NCBI RefSeq assembly: GCF_041320275.1
Contig: NZ_CP162023.1
Location: 2,914,001 to 2,978,000, forward strand
Direction: 5' to 3'
From: Mumia sp. Pv4-285
GTDB lineage: Bacteria; Actinomycetota; Actinomycetes; Propionibacteriales; Nocardioidaceae
Length of the DNA stretch: 64,000 bases
The notes under the pieces are model-generated. The model worked only from the letters and a program-made list of their open reading frames with translations, searched no databases and was not told where the DNA came from. The translations under genes and the position numbers were made by a program. Positions 52,386 to 60,141 of the stretch are shown piece after piece; within the stretch, counting starts at the first letter, position 1, and each line of letters begins with the position of its first letter.

Positions 52386-53692
52386 GCCTTCTCCGCCGCT
52401 GCTGCTGCGGCTGCTGCCGCGGCCGGCGTCGTCAGTCCAACCCATGACTCATCATCGACCAGCATCCGAGCGAGGTCGAGCTGCCCCCTCTCGGAGGGGA
52501 ACGCCTGGACGAGACCCATGGCCGTGTCGCGCATCGCGCGCCCGATGACGTTGTCCATCAGGGCGCCCGACGTGCCGCACATCTTCATGGCGATGGTGGC
52601 CACGTCGAACGCGCCGTCGCAGATCGTGCCCTTCGCGAGCTTCCAGCTCTGGACGACCTGCTCCTTCGGGAGGATCGGCACCTCGGCGGCCTCGAGGTCG
52701 GTCTGGCGGCGCAGCCACAGGTGCACGTCGGTCAGGCGCTCCTGCGCTCGCCCGATGAACACCTGGTGCATGGGGCTCGAGGCGATCGGCTTGCCCGTGT
52801 CGGCGAACTTCGCCTTCATCGTCCGCTCGAACGCGTACTCCCAGGCTCCGCGGGCGATGCCCGCGTAGATGGCGGTGATGGCCACCTGGTTGCCGACCCA
52901 CGAGCCGCGCGACATCTGCGTGGCGCGGGCGAATCCGCCGGGCACGACCAGGGCGAGGTCGTCGGGGACGAACGCGCTCTCCATGATCAGACCGTTGTTG
53001 TCGGAGGCGCGCATGCCGAGGCCCTGCCACTGGTGGCGCGGGCGCACGCCCTCCTGGTCGCGGGAGACGAGGAACAGGCTGAGCCCCTCGACCCCGTCGA
53101 TGTCGGCGCGGCGCGCGGTGACGAGGTAGAAGTCGGCGGTGCCGGACAGGCAGCCGAACGACTTCTCGCCGTCGAGCAGCCAGCCACCCTCGGTCCTGGT
53201 CGCCGTGGTCGAGATGAGGACGTTGGCGTTGCTCGCCTTCGCTGACTCGCTCGCGAAGTTCGCGAGGCACTGGTTGTCGCGCCCCATCATGAACAGGACG
53301 CGCTCGGCGAACGTGCGTACCTCGTCGACCTCGTCGTCGGCGTACAGGCCCTCCTCGATCGCTGCCAGCGGCAGGAGTCCTCGCGAGGACGCCGAGCAGT
53401 GGAAGAAGTAGGCGAGGGCGGTCGAGCCGCACACGGTGCCCAGGGCGTAGGTCGTCGCGACGAGGTCGCGCAGACCTCCGCCCAGGCCGCCGAACTCGCG
53501 GGGGACGACCAGACCGAGCAGACCCGCGTCGGCGAGCAGCTTGATGTGGCCCGGGGGGAGCTCGGCGCGCGCGTCGGCGCCGGCGGCGGCGTCACGGATC
53601 GTCGGCAGGATCGACTCGACGCGGGCGGCGCGCTCGCGCTCGTCCGGCGTCAGGTCGGGGAAGAGGTACTCGGCGGTCAGCGTGGCCGACAT
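52382..53692 (-). CDS. Acyl-CoA-dehydrogenase-fold flavoprotein, possible group D monooxygenase
   Basis: This 436-residue flavoprotein has an acyl-CoA dehydrogenase fold: VPREFGGLGGGLRDLVATTYALGTVCGSTA, DGEKSFGCLSGTAD and a GAFDVATIAMKMCGTSGALMDNVIGRAMRD C-terminal region. The catalytic glutamate region typical of the dehydrogenases is not evident. The flavin reductase fusion gene lies 10 bp upstream, so a reduced-flavin-dependent monooxygenase (HpaB/DszC-like group D) is a strong alternative to a dehydrogenase. The C-terminus is a run of nine to ten alanines. It overlaps the aldehyde dehydrogenase by 4 bp. Confidence 0.88.
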   Translation of the reverse strand: MSATLTAEYLFPDLTPDERERAARVESILPTIRDAAAGADARAELPPGHIKLLADAGLLGLVVPREFGGLGGGLRDLVATTYALGTVCGSTALAYFFHCSASSRGLLPLAAIEEGLYADDEVDEVRTFAERVLFMMGRDNQCLANFASESAKASNANVLISTTATRTEGGWLLDGEKSFGCLSGTADFYLVTARRADIDGVEGLSLFLVSRDQEGVRPRHQWQGLGMRASDNNGLIMESAFVPDDLALVVPGGFARATQMSRGSWVGNQVAITAIYAGIARGAWEYAFERTMKAKFADTGKPIASSPMHQVFIGRAQERLTDVHLWLRRQTDLEAAEVPILPKEQVVQSWKLAKGTICDGAFDVATIAMKMCGTSGALMDNVIGRAMRDTAMGLVQAFPSERGQLDLARMLVDDESWVGLTTPAAAAAAAAAAEKA

Positions 53693-53702
53693 GGCGCGGC
53701 TC

Positions 53703-55034
53703 CTACGGTGTGGGCAGTGGGGTTGGCTGGGGTGGCGCCGCCGGTGCGGCGACCCCGTTGGTGCGGAAAGCAGGAATCTCGCCGTTGGCGCCGAGACGCT
53801 CTCGGACCCGGCTGGCGAGCTTGCCGAGCGCGGCGGCGTCGACGGGGGTGTCGACGTCCAACGTGCTCAGGAGGCGTACGAGGTCTTCGGTCGCGACGGC
53901 GCCGTCCAGGCCGCCGAGCGTGGTGTCGAAGTGGTGCACACCGCTCTTGAGCGCGGTGAGCGCCTTGACGAGGCCGAGTCGGTCGTGGTCGTGGAGCCGG
54001 ACGCGCAGCGGCACCGGCCGGGCGATGCCCACGGCGTCCTGCAGGGTGGCCCGCACCTCGAGCGGCGTGGCCGCGCCCCTCGTGTCGTCGAGGCAGATCT
54101 CGGTCGCCCCGGCCTCGATCAAGGTCTCGACGGCCCACAGGAGCGACTCGTGGTCGCCGGCGGTGAACGCGTCGCGCAGGATCACGACGCGTCCCTCGGT
54201 GTCGAGGCTGCCGACGCCCGCGATGACGTCGGCCACGCGTTCGAGGTCGCTGCGGTCACGGGTGTCCGCGCCGAGCTCGACGACCCCGACACCGCGGTCG
54301 ACCGCCTCGCGGGCCTGGTCGGCCGACTTCACGAGCGCGGTGCACTCGCGTGCGTCGGAGAGGATCGACCCGCTCCGGCTCAAGGACGGCGGGGTGAGCG
54401 CCGACCCGGTCGGGAGGGTGAGGTCGAGCACGCGGGTGCGGACACCGGAGGCACGGACCCGTTGCTCGGTCCGCCGGATCCAGTCGCCGCCGGCGCCACG
54501 AGCGCTGAGCGAGCCCACCAGACGGCTGTCGGCGAGCGTCGCGACGTCCGGGAGGACGTCGGCGAACTGGCCCCAGCCGCGGGAGTGGAACAGCAGCGGG
54601 GCCGTACGGCGGGCCGCGTGGCCGGCGAGGACCTCGCCGACGAAGATCGTGTGGTCGCCACCGGGGTGCGCGTGGACGACCCTGCAGTCGAGCCACCCGA
54701 GGCTGGAGTCCAGCAGCGGGGCGCCCGTCTCGGCCGTCGACCAGGTCTCGCCGGCGAACCGGTCGCTCTCTCCGGTCTGGCCGGCGAAGCGCCGGGCCAC
54801 CTCGGCCTGGTCCTTGGCGAGGACGCTGACGCCGAAGAAGCCGCTGGACTCGATCAGCCCGTGGCTGAAGAGCTTGCGGTCCAGGCAGATCGAGATCAGC
54901 GGCGGATCAAGACTGACGCTCGAGAACGAGCTGGCAGTCATCCCATGGCGCCTCCCGTCGACGACGGTCGTCACGACCGTGACCCCGCTGGGCCACTGGG
55001 ACAGCACGTCACGGAACGTCGCTGTTTCGACCAC
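53703..55034 (-). CDS. Flavin reductase fused to HMGL-like TIM-barrel domain
   Basis: This 443-residue protein has two domains. Residues about 1-165 form a flavin reductase-like split barrel (FRDVLSQWPSGVTVVTT...GMTASSFSSVSLDPPLISICLD). Residues about 205-410 resemble the C-terminal half of HMG-CoA-lyase-family barrels, with CLDDTRGAATPLEVRATL, RVRLHDHDRLGLVKALTAL and GGLDGAVATEDLVRLL. The usual N-terminal metal Asp of that family (RDG-like) is not seen. I chose GTG 55034, preceded by AGGAGG. It probably supplies reduced flavin to the flavoprotein next door, with the second domain adding aldolase or lyase activity. I do not know this fusion from other systems. Confidence 0.85.
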   Translation of the reverse strand: MVETATFRDVLSQWPSGVTVVTTVVDGRRHGMTASSFSSVSLDPPLISICLDRKLFSHGLIESSGFFGVSVLAKDQAEVARRFAGQTGESDRFAGETWSTAETGAPLLDSSLGWLDCRVVHAHPGGDHTIFVGEVLAGHAARRTAPLLFHSRGWGQFADVLPDVATLADSRLVGSLSARGAGGDWIRRTEQRVRASGVRTRVLDLTLPTGSALTPPSLSRSGSILSDARECTALVKSADQAREAVDRGVGVVELGADTRDRSDLERVADVIAGVGSLDTEGRVVILRDAFTAGDHESLLWAVETLIEAGATEICLDDTRGAATPLEVRATLQDAVGIARPVPLRVRLHDHDRLGLVKALTALKSGVHHFDTTLGGLDGAVATEDLVRLLSTLDVDTPVDAAALGKLASRVRERLGANGEIPAFRTNGVAAPAAPPQPTPLPTP

Positions 55035-55063
55035 GAGACACCTCCTACCTACCGGTTGGAAAG

Positions 55064-55080
55064 AATATACAATATCGACT
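55064..55080 (-). promoter_or_regulatory. AT-rich operator before the flavin reductase fusion / GntR
   Basis: On the minus strand the site reads ATATTGTATATT, one mismatch from the sites at 4959 and 34669. It lies 30 nt before GTG 55034 in the divergent region shared with the GntR/FCD gene, where an autoregulated operator is expected. Confidence 0.6.
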
Positions 55081-55186
55081 ATGCCATCTGGCAAGGGGAA
55101 ACTCGCTTCTCGTGGCTACCTGCTGTCAGAATCGCGATGATCTACGATTTGACCGGGTACCACTACGCCAGCAGCAGGAGCACACC

Positions 55187-55891
55187 ATGGCCCGACGAGG
55201 GACCAGCCGGACCAGTCGACCGATCGCTCACGTGTCGCTCGTCGACCGCGTCACCAGCGAGCTGAGGGCGTCGATCCTCACCGGTGAGATCCAGCCCGGC
55301 ACGTCCGTCTCGATCGTCGAGCTCTGCGAGCTGTACGACGTGAGCCACATCCCCGTGCGCGAGGCGCTTCGCCGGCTCGAGAGCGAAGGCATCGTCAGCC
55401 TTCGTCCCGGTCGCTCGGCCCTCGTCGCCGCGCTCAGCGCCGACGACCTCACCGACATCTACCGTCTGCGGCGTCTCATCGAGGGCGACCTCGCCGTCCG
55501 TGCGGCGCGTCAGATGACCGACGAGCTCCTCGCAGCGGCCGAGGAGGCGCTCGAGGAGTACGTCGCCATCGAGCGCGAGCCTGCCGCACTCGCGGCGGCG
55601 CACCACCACTTCCACGCCACGCTGCTGGCCGACGTCATGGGCGCGGCCGACAAGAACGTGCTGGACCTGCTGTGGCACTCCGCCGACCGTTACCTGCACA
55701 TCACGATGGCCGACCTCGACCACGCTCCGGAGACCAAGGAGCAGCGCATCGACGAGCACCGCGTGCTCCTCGAGCTGGCGCGCGAACGCAAGGGGCCGGA
55801 GTTCAAGAAGGCCTGGCTCGACCACCTCAACGGCAGCGAGCGTTCGCTGATGGCTGCTCTCGAGCGGCGCGAGGTGTCGGCGAGCGCGTGA
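55187..55891 (+). CDS. GntR family regulator with FCD domain
   Basis: This 234-residue regulator has an N-terminal winged helix (about 15-80: VSLVDRVTSELRASILTGEIQPGTSVSIVEL, then SHIPVREALRRLESEGIV). The C-terminal FCD all-helical sensor domain (about 90-225) has metal-binding-type histidines in AAHHHFHATLL and ADRYLHITMA. ATG 55187 has AGGAG 7 nt upstream. It is divergent from the 47346-55034 operon and is the best candidate to bind the AT-rich sites across the window. FCD proteins respond to carboxylic acids and related metabolites and usually repress. Confidence 0.94.
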   Translation: MARRGTSRTSRPIAHVSLVDRVTSELRASILTGEIQPGTSVSIVELCELYDVSHIPVREALRRLESEGIVSLRPGRSALVAALSADDLTDIYRLRRLIEGDLAVRAARQMTDELLAAAEEALEEYVAIEREPAALAAAHHHFHATLLADVMGAADKNVLDLLWHSADRYLHITMADLDHAPETKEQRIDEHRVLLELARERKGPEFKKAWLDHLNGSERSLMAALERREVSASA

Positions 55892-55930
55892 CGCGCGCCG
55901 GCTGAACGCACGCCGCCGCCCGGCGAGCGC

Positions 55931-56704
55931 CTACGGACGCCTCGACGCGAGCGCTGCCCGCGGGTCGAACCCGAAGGGCAGCTCGAGCCGGTGCTGCGCC
56001 ATCAGCTCGGTGTCGGTCAGCACGTCCACCGTCGTGCCGTCCGCAGCGATCACCCCGTCGGACAGGATCACGGCCCGCTCGCACAGCTGGAGGGCGTACG
56101 GGAGGTCGTGGGTGACCATCAGCAGCGTCACGTCCAGGCCGGCGAGCGTCTCGACGAGCTCGCGGCGCGCCGCGGGGTCCAGGAACGTCGACGGCTCGTC
56201 GAGGACGAGCACCTCGGGCTTCATGGCGAGGACGGTCGCGAGCGCCACCCGACGGCGCTGGCCGAGTGACAGGTGGTGCGGCGGCAGGTCGATGGCGTCG
56301 CGCATGCCCACGAGGTCGAGCGCCCCGACCACGCAGCGTTCGAGCTCCGCGCCCCGCATGCCGTAGTTCGCCGGGCCGAAGGCGACGTCGTCGCGCACGG
56401 TCGCCATGAAGAGCTGGTCGTCCGGGTCCTGGAAGACGATTCCCACCCGACGTCGGATGTCGCGCAGGTGTGCCTTGTCCACGGGCATCCCGGCGACGGT
56501 CACCGTGCCGGCTCCCGCAGACAGGATGCCGTTGAGGTGCAGCGCGAGCGTCGTCTTGCCGGCGCCGTTCGGCCCGAGCAGGGCGACCCGCTCCCCTCGC
56601 TCGACGACGAGGTCGACGCCGTACAGGACCTGCCGCCCGTCGGGATAGGCGTACGCCAGCCGGTCGATCTGCAGCGCGGGCGCGTGGAGCGTCGCGGCAC
56701 TCAT
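55931..56704 (-). CDS. cbiO: Cobalt/nickel transporter ATPase CbiO
   Basis: This 257-residue ECF-type ATPase for cobalt uptake has Walker A GPNGAGKTT, signature LSLGQRRRVALATVLAM, Walker B VLVLDEPST and an ATP-switch VTHDLPYAL. Its ATG overlaps the CbiQ stop codon by 4 bp. It is the last gene of a cbiMNQO operon and converges on the GntR gene with a 39-bp gap. Cobalt supply suggests cobalamin-dependent steps such as methylmalonyl-CoA mutase after propionyl-CoA; nickel is the alternative ion. Confidence 0.93.
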   Translation of the reverse strand: MSAATLHAPALQIDRLAYAYPDGRQVLYGVDLVVERGERVALLGPNGAGKTTLALHLNGILSAGAGTVTVAGMPVDKAHLRDIRRRVGIVFQDPDDQLFMATVRDDVAFGPANYGMRGAELERCVVGALDLVGMRDAIDLPPHHLSLGQRRRVALATVLAMKPEVLVLDEPSTFLDPAARRELVETLAGLDVTLLMVTHDLPYALQLCERAVILSDGVIAADGTTVDVLTDTELMAQHRLELPFGFDPRAALASRRP

Positions 56705-57372
56705 CGCCGACCTTCGCCCTCGTAGCCGCGGGCGAGCATCGCCAGGTGGACCCGCTCGCCCCGGTCGTACGCCCGGACGAACAGCGCCCCCACCGCCCGT
56801 GCCTGGACCCACCACGCCGACAACGAGCGCGACTGGAAGCCCCGCGACTCACGGGCGATGCGCATCCGCCGCATCTCCGCGGCGACGACGTCCAGGTAGC
56901 GGACCATGAACGTGACGATCTGCACCAGCTGCGCGGGGACACGCAGGCGCGCGAGGGCGCCCGGAAGCTGGTGCGGCTCGGTCGTCGCGGCGAGCGTGAG
57001 CGAGGCGACGACGCTGATCGTCCCCTTGACGAGCAGCCCCCAGGCCGCCCAGAGGCCCGCCTCGGACAGCGACAGCCCTGCGACGTCGACGCGGGGTCCG
57101 ACGGCGACGAACGGCATGAGGACCGCGAAGACGACGAACGGGACCTCGACCACCATCCGGCGCGCGATGTAGCCGACAGGCACGTGGGCGACGACGATGA
57201 CGACGACGAGCACGGCGAGGTACGCCGCGAAGGCGGCGACCCACTCGCGAGGCGTCGCGACCACCACGAGCACGAAGCCGACGAGCGCGGCGACCTTGTG
57301 GTGCGCAGCGGCGCGGTGGACGGCGGAGTGAGTGTGGAAGTACAGCGTGTGCCCGTGGCTGTCGTCGGCCAC
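56701..57372 (-). CDS. cbiQ: Cobalt transporter transmembrane protein CbiQ
   Basis: This 223-residue protein has about five membrane helices and the cytoplasmic T-component segments ARESRGF and RGERVHLAMLARGYEG that couple to the ATPase. A His-rich N-terminus (SHGHTLYFHTHSAVHRAAAHH) is unusual and may bind metal. GTG 57372 begins 1 nt after the CbiN stop codon. It overlaps cbiO by 4 bp. The role follows from family and operon context. Confidence 0.88.
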   Translation of the reverse strand: MADDSHGHTLYFHTHSAVHRAAAHHKVAALVGFVLVVVATPREWVAAFAAYLAVLVVVIVVAHVPVGYIARRMVVEVPFVVFAVLMPFVAVGPRVDVAGLSLSEAGLWAAWGLLVKGTISVVASLTLAATTEPHQLPGALARLRVPAQLVQIVTFMVRYLDVVAAEMRRMRIARESRGFQSRSLSAWWVQARAVGALFVRAYDRGERVHLAMLARGYEGEGRR

Positions 57373-57373
57373 G

Positions 57374-57697
57374 TCAGGAACCGGCCGGACGGCGCAGCAG
57401 GCGCCCGATGCCCATCGCGAGGAGGAGCACGACGGCGCACCCGACGAGCCCGGCGAGGCCGCCCGAGAGACGAGCGTCGTCGATGCCGGCGACGGCGTAG
57501 TCGGCGAACGGCCAGCTCGCGAGGGCATGGTCGGTCGCCGAGCCGAGGAAGCCCTGCGTCCCGGCGACGTGCTCGAGGCCGTCGGGGCTCGCCGACGCGT
57601 AGTAGCTCACGAAACCGGCGGTGACCGCCGCGAGCGCGAGCATCACGATGACGAAGGTGCGCGTGGAGACGCGGGTCCGGTGGGTCGACGCGGTCAC
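57374..57697 (-). CDS. cbiN: Cobalt transporter accessory protein CbiN
   Basis: This 107-residue protein has two membrane helices, one near each end (VIVMLALAAVTAGFVSYYA and LAGLVGCAVVLLLAMGIG), with the family motif PDGLEHVA in the extracytoplasmic loop. CbiN activates metal loading of CbiM. It overlaps cbiM by 4 bp. Confidence 0.9.
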   Translation of the reverse strand: MTASTHRTRVSTRTFVIVMLALAAVTAGFVSYYASASPDGLEHVAGTQGFLGSATDHALASWPFADYAVAGIDDARLSGGLAGLVGCAVVLLLAMGIGRLLRRPAGS

Positions 57698-58386
57698 AGG
57701 GGTGCTCCTTCGCGGATCTCCAGCGGCGAGGACGCGACCACGTCGCGAGCGCCGTACACGAGGTCAGGGCGAAGCGCGATCACCGCGCTCACCACGAGTC
57801 CGGTGATGACAGCCTCGCCGAGGCCGATGAGGGAGTGCCACCCGACCATCGCAGCGGTGAGGGTGTCCAGCGGGATCGGAGCCGCACCGCCGACGGCGTA
57901 GAGGCCGACGAACGCGAGCGAGGCCACCGGGACGGAGACGAACGCGCCGAACGCGGCCGCGAGCGGCACGGACGCGAGCCGCTTGGGCAGCACGGCACGT
58001 CCGAGGCGGAACGCGAGCCATCCCGCGCCGACGCCGACGACCGCCATGAGGGTGATGTTGGTGCCGAGCGCGGTGATGCCGCCGTCGGCGAACAGCAGCG
58101 CCTGCACGATCAGGACGACCGACACGCACATCGCGGCGGTCGCCGGACCGACGAGGACCGCCGCCAGTGCTCCGCCGAGCAGGTGCCCGCTGGTGCCGGC
58201 ACCGACCGGGAAGTTCACCATCTGCGCGGCGAAGATGAAGGTCGCGACGAGGCCGGCGAGCGGCGCGGTGCGGTCGTCGGGCTGCTCGTGGCGTGCGCGC
58301 TTCATCGCGTAGGCGAGCGCGCCGACGGCGACCGCGCCGGTGGCCACCGACGTCGGCGCGTCGAGGAATCCGTCAGGGACGTGCAT
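57694..58386 (-). CDS. cbiM: Cobalt transporter substrate-specific component CbiM
   Basis: This 230-residue membrane protein starts with the metal-binding MHVPDGFLD; His2 and the amino terminus coordinate the ion in this family. About seven hydrophobic helices follow. It has LVATFIFAAQMVNFPVGAGTSGHLLGG, a conserved CbiM segment. I chose ATG 58386. Only 26 bp separate it from the nitrilase-like gene, so it is probably co-transcribed and has no room for a cobalamin riboswitch. Confidence 0.93.
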   Translation of the reverse strand: MHVPDGFLDAPTSVATGAVAVGALAYAMKRARHEQPDDRTAPLAGLVATFIFAAQMVNFPVGAGTSGHLLGGALAAVLVGPATAAMCVSVVLIVQALLFADGGITALGTNITLMAVVGVGAGWLAFRLGRAVLPKRLASVPLAAAFGAFVSVPVASLAFVGLYAVGGAAPIPLDTLTAAMVGWHSLIGLGEAVITGLVVSAVIALRPDLVYGARDVVASSPLEIREGAPL

Positions 58387-58412
58387 GGTGTTCCTTTCGT
58401 TCGCTCGGTCTG

Positions 58413-60095
58413 TCAGGCCGAGACGTGCTGCGGGGTCGCCACACGGACGAGTGCGTCGGCGAGGGCCCAGGGGCGCCCGTCGACCACGTCGGTCCCGCGG
58501 CTGACGAAGCGGTTGGTCGCGCATGCGGGTCGGACGGTCGCGAGCGTGACGGTGTCTGTCGCGACGACCGGCTCGGGCCGGCTGATGATCCCCGCGAAGG
58601 GTCCCTCCCACGCGCTCCAGAGCGTGAAGTCGGCCGACAGCGGGATGACGGCGCCCGCGCCCTGCTCGGAGCGCCGGCTCGCGACCACGACGTTGAGCCG
58701 GTTCTCGGCGGCGCGCTCGAGCAGCAGCAGGTCGATGTCGTGCGCACCCGAGACCGTGAACGGCACGGCGACCACGTCGGCGTCCTGCAAGGCGGCGAGG
58801 CGGAAGGTCTCCGGGTAGAGCGCGTCGTCGCCCACGACGACCGCGAGCCTGCCCCAGCCGAGCTCGACGACCACCAGCTCGTCACCGAGCCGTGTCGCCC
58901 AGTCGGCGTGGCGGGCACTGGCGTGCAGCTGAGGCTGGCGGGCGACCTCGCCGTCCGCGTCGAGGACGAGTCCGACGTGCTGGTCGTGGTCGCGAACGGA
59001 GGTGACGGCGACGGCGTCCGTCCCCGAGAGCGCCTCCACGATCTCGTCCGGGGTGAAGCGTGGGTCCGACCCCTCGGCCACTCCCCCGGCCCACGCCGCG
59101 AGCTCGGGGAGCACGACGAGCCGGGCGCCGGCGGTGACGGCGTCGCGGAGCAGGGCGACGACGTCGTCCTCCGGGCCGGGCGTGATGACCGCGGTCACGA
59201 GCTCGGCGGCGCCGGCGGGCGCCGTACGTCCGCGGGGCGCCTCGACGATCGGTGCGTAGAGCTCGGGACGGCGGGCCGCCATCACGTCGGTCCCGTCGGT
59301 ACGGCGCTTGTCGTCGGCCGCGTCGACCTCGATGTCGGCGACGACCACGGCCTCGCCCGTACGAGGGGCACGCGCGACGACGGTGCCGTCGGGGGCGACG
59401 ATCTGGCTCTCGCCCGCACCGTGCAGCTGCTCCACGGGGACGCCGACCGCCTGCGCGACGGCGTCGATGCTGTGCTCGGGGACGAGCGGGCCGACCTTGT
59501 TGGCGGCGACGACCCAGACCCTGTTCTCGGCAGCGCGCACCGGAACGTGCAGGGAGGCCTCGTCGAGGGCGAAGGAGTTGATGCTGTTGAGGAGGATCTG
59601 CGCGCCGTCGACGGCGAGCATCCGTGGCGTCTCGTTGATGACGCCGTCCATGCAGGAGTAGAGCCCCATGCGCCCGAGCGGTGTGTCGACCACGGGCGAC
59701 GCCGAGACCGCAGGGTCGAGATGGTCGCGCTCGCTGCCCATCAGGACCTGCTTGTCGGAGGTGGCGAGGATCGTGCCGTCCGGACCGATGAGGATGTTGC
59801 TGCCGGTCGTCCGGCCGTCCTCCCGCGCGAGCGTGCAGTTCGCCATGAGATGGATGCCGAGCTCGCGGGCCCGGTCGGCGAGCGCCGAGACGAACGGGCC
59901 GTCCAACGTGACCGCCTTGCGGCGGGCGTGGTCGCGGTCGGCGTACCAGGAGACGTGGTTGCCGAACTCCGGGAGGACGACGAGCTGTGCACCCTGCGCC
60001 GCGGCTTCGGCGGTCAGGCGCAGACAGGCGGCGAGATTCTGCTCGACGTCCTCGGACGCGGCGAGCTGGACGGCGGCTACGCGAACAACGGTCAT
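58413..60095 (-). CDS. Tandem nitrilase-fold protein, second domain degenerate
   Basis: This 560-residue protein is about twice the usual nitrilase length. Domain 1 (about 1-270) keeps the catalytic triad: Glu43 (LPEFG), Lys115 (TSDKQVLMG) and Cys148 (GLYSCMDG). Domain 2 (about 290-540) keeps a glutamate (LPELAAW) but shows VVVGDDALYPE where Cys is expected and lacks a clear lysine. So only one half should hydrolyse C-N bonds of amides or nitriles. I chose ATG 60095. It heads the cbiMNQO operon and is divergent from the MFS gene. Release of ammonia from an amide intermediate is its likely contribution. Confidence 0.88.
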   Translation of the reverse strand: MTVVRVAAVQLAASEDVEQNLAACLRLTAEAAAQGAQLVVLPEFGNHVSWYADRDHARRKAVTLDGPFVSALADRARELGIHLMANCTLAREDGRTTGSNILIGPDGTILATSDKQVLMGSERDHLDPAVSASPVVDTPLGRMGLYSCMDGVINETPRMLAVDGAQILLNSINSFALDEASLHVPVRAAENRVWVVAANKVGPLVPEHSIDAVAQAVGVPVEQLHGAGESQIVAPDGTVVARAPRTGEAVVVADIEVDAADDKRRTDGTDVMAARRPELYAPIVEAPRGRTAPAGAAELVTAVITPGPEDDVVALLRDAVTAGARLVVLPELAAWAGGVAEGSDPRFTPDEIVEALSGTDAVAVTSVRDHDQHVGLVLDADGEVARQPQLHASARHADWATRLGDELVVVELGWGRLAVVVGDDALYPETFRLAALQDADVVAVPFTVSGAHDIDLLLLERAAENRLNVVVASRRSEQGAGAVIPLSADFTLWSAWEGPFAGIISRPEPVVATDTVTLATVRPACATNRFVSRGTDVVDGRPWALADALVRVATPQHVSA

Positions 60096-60102
60096 GGGCA
60101 AA

Positions 60103-60134
60103 CCATATATTCTTCTACGATCTTCTCCTAGACT
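60103..60134 (+). promoter_or_regulatory. Promoter with AT-rich site; probable leaderless start
   Basis: CATATATTCTT (60104-60114) resembles the other AT-rich sites. TAGACT (60129-60134) is a good -10 whose start point would fall at or next to ATG 60142. No ribosome site precedes 60142, consistent with a leaderless MFS mRNA. The site also lies 9 bp before the divergent nitrilase start at 60095. Confidence 0.42.
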
Positions 60135-60141
60135 TACCCCA

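Noticed and set aside
58387-58412. Cobalamin riboswitch before cbiM
   Set aside because: Only 26 bp separate cbiM from the upstream gene and no B12-box-like sequence is visible there, so control must lie further upstream.
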